Source of the DNA: Sedimentisphaerales bacterium
GTDB taxonomy: Bacteria > Planctomycetota > Phycisphaerae > Sedimentisphaerales > SM23-30
Length of the DNA: 5,663 bases
Reading direction: 5' to 3'
Assembly: GCA_030636065.1 (NCBI GenBank)
Contig: DAOVXR010000130.1
Location: 1-5,663 of the forward strand
The notes under the pieces are model-generated. The model was not told where the DNA came from. It ran no database searches and saw only the letters and a list, made by a program, of their open reading frames with translations. Both the position numbers and the translations under genes were made by a program. Positions 5,266 through 5,663 of the stretch are shown piece after piece (the first letter of the stretch is position 1; each line of letters starts with the position of its first letter).

Positions 5266-5293
5266 AAAAACGCGGGCCACAGGCCCGCCCTAC
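5266..5293 (-). terminator. probable intrinsic terminator built from a REP-like palindrome
   Basis: GCGGGCC (5272-5278) and GGCCCGC (5282-5288) make a perfect GC-rich 7-bp stem with a 3-base loop. On the minus strand the hairpin is followed by G and then TTTTT (5270-5266), the form of an intrinsic terminator for the dockerin gene ending at 5335. On the plus strand no T-run follows, so it should serve the phosphate operon less well. CCCTAC at 5288-5293 gives the same GTAGGG head on the minus strand as the elements near 2600 and 3100-3280, so the terminator appears to be a REP-family copy. Confidence 0.6.
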
Positions 5294-5334
5294 TTAAAAA
5301 CCTGTGAACGGTTACAAAATTTCAATCAATCCAC

Positions 5335-5663
5335 CTATCGCAGCCAGTTCTCAGCTAAGTATGCAAGGTCCAACATATCAACCGTCCCACTCATATCGAA
5401 ATCGGCCCTTTCGCACCAACCCGGTGATGAACAGGCGTTTTCGTCATTCCACCAGGCCGCCAGAACGGCGAAGTCCTTAAGGTCAACCTTGCCGTCGCTA
5501 TTTGTGTCCGCACCCGTAAACACATAAGCTCCAATTTCCCAGCCGGCACCATAAGTGTTTTGGTCAAGAGTGGAAACATTGTTTGGCCAGGTTGATGCTG
5601 GATTTAGTCCTTGATTATACGGGCTGACGAGGTTTGTTCCCGCATCTATGGCTGGGGAGTTTG
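5335..5663 (-). CDS. C-terminus of a secreted dockerin-containing protein (partial)
   Basis: The minus-strand frame is open from the right edge to a TAG at 5337-5335, giving the last 108 residues of a larger protein. The GTG at 5523 is internal, because the upstream codons read continuously in a family-like way. Residues 2-8 (SPAIDAG) and 41-46 (WEIGAY) resemble the 'choice-of-anchor Q' / parallel beta-helix ends of planctomycete surface proteins. A dockerin type I-like module follows, with two calcium loops: D52-T-N-S-D-G-K-V-D-L-K-D63 and D87-F-D-M-S-G-T-V-D-M-L-D98. Each is followed by a helix, and the chain ends in LAYLAENWLR. Two cysteines (77 and 83) lie between the loops. In Planctomycetota such modules are common without cellulosomes and probably help cell-surface attachment or protein pairing. 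The catalytic or binding part lies outside the window. Confidence 0.85.
   Translation of the reverse strand, partial: NSPAIDAGTNLVSPYNQGLNPASTWPNNVSTLDQNTYGAGWEIGAYVFTGADTNSDGKVDLKDFAVLAAWWNDENACSSPGWCERADFDMSGTVDMLDLAYLAENWLR

Noticed and set aside
5335..5523. A complete 62-residue dockerin-like protein starting at the GTG at 5523
   Set aside because: The frame continues without a stop to the window edge and encodes recognisable SPAIDAG and IGAY motifs, so the GTG is an internal valine codon.

Overview
The window looks like chromosomal DNA from a Planctomycetota bacterium, most likely a Phycisphaerae/Sedimentisphaerales-type lineage. The main clue is the gene at the right edge. Its C-terminus is a two-repeat dockerin-like calcium-binding module ending in a 'DLAYLAENWL' tail, preceded by an 'SPAIDAG ... 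IGAY' segment. That combination is typical of the large secreted proteins of this group. Moderate GC, frequent absence of Shine-Dalgarno sites and intergenic spaces full of small repeats agree with this. The assignment rests on recollection of family style, not on a search.

Layout. Positions 1-16 hold what appears to be the first five codons of a minus-strand gene with a good ribosome binding site. Positions 17-320 are non-coding, purine-rich and carry two micro-tandem repeats. Positions 321-2294 (minus) encode a complete membrane-anchored nucleotide-sugar 4,6-dehydratase/epimerase of the FlaA1/WbpM/PglF type. A likely promoter for it lies near 2424-2451. Positions 2295-2663 are an intergenic region with degenerate repeats and three decayed REP-like elements. 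Positions 2664-3080 (plus) encode a small ASCH-domain protein. Positions 3106-3280 are a repeat island: a REP-like palindrome, four perfect 31-bp tandem copies, and another REP-like palindrome. Positions 3419-5244 (plus) are a two-gene phosphate unit, a Na+/phosphate symporter followed by a separate PhoU-like protein. A third clean REP-like palindrome at 5272-5293 sits between this operon and the convergent dockerin gene (5335 to the window edge, minus), where it probably acts as that gene's terminator.

How the parts relate. The symporter and PhoU-like protein are the two halves of what is often one fused polypeptide in bacteria, so they very probably work together. Just upstream, four hexamers related to TTAATA/CTAACA are spaced exactly 11 bp apart. 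This resembles the direct-repeat layout of PhoB/PhoP binding sites and would fit phosphate-starvation control. The other genes look functionally independent.

No clearly new multi-gene system is visible. The best leads are the Pho-box-like array, the GTAG-headed REP family with its embedded 31-bp tandem array, and the PhoU-like protein whose second metal-binding motif has lost its acidic residues.
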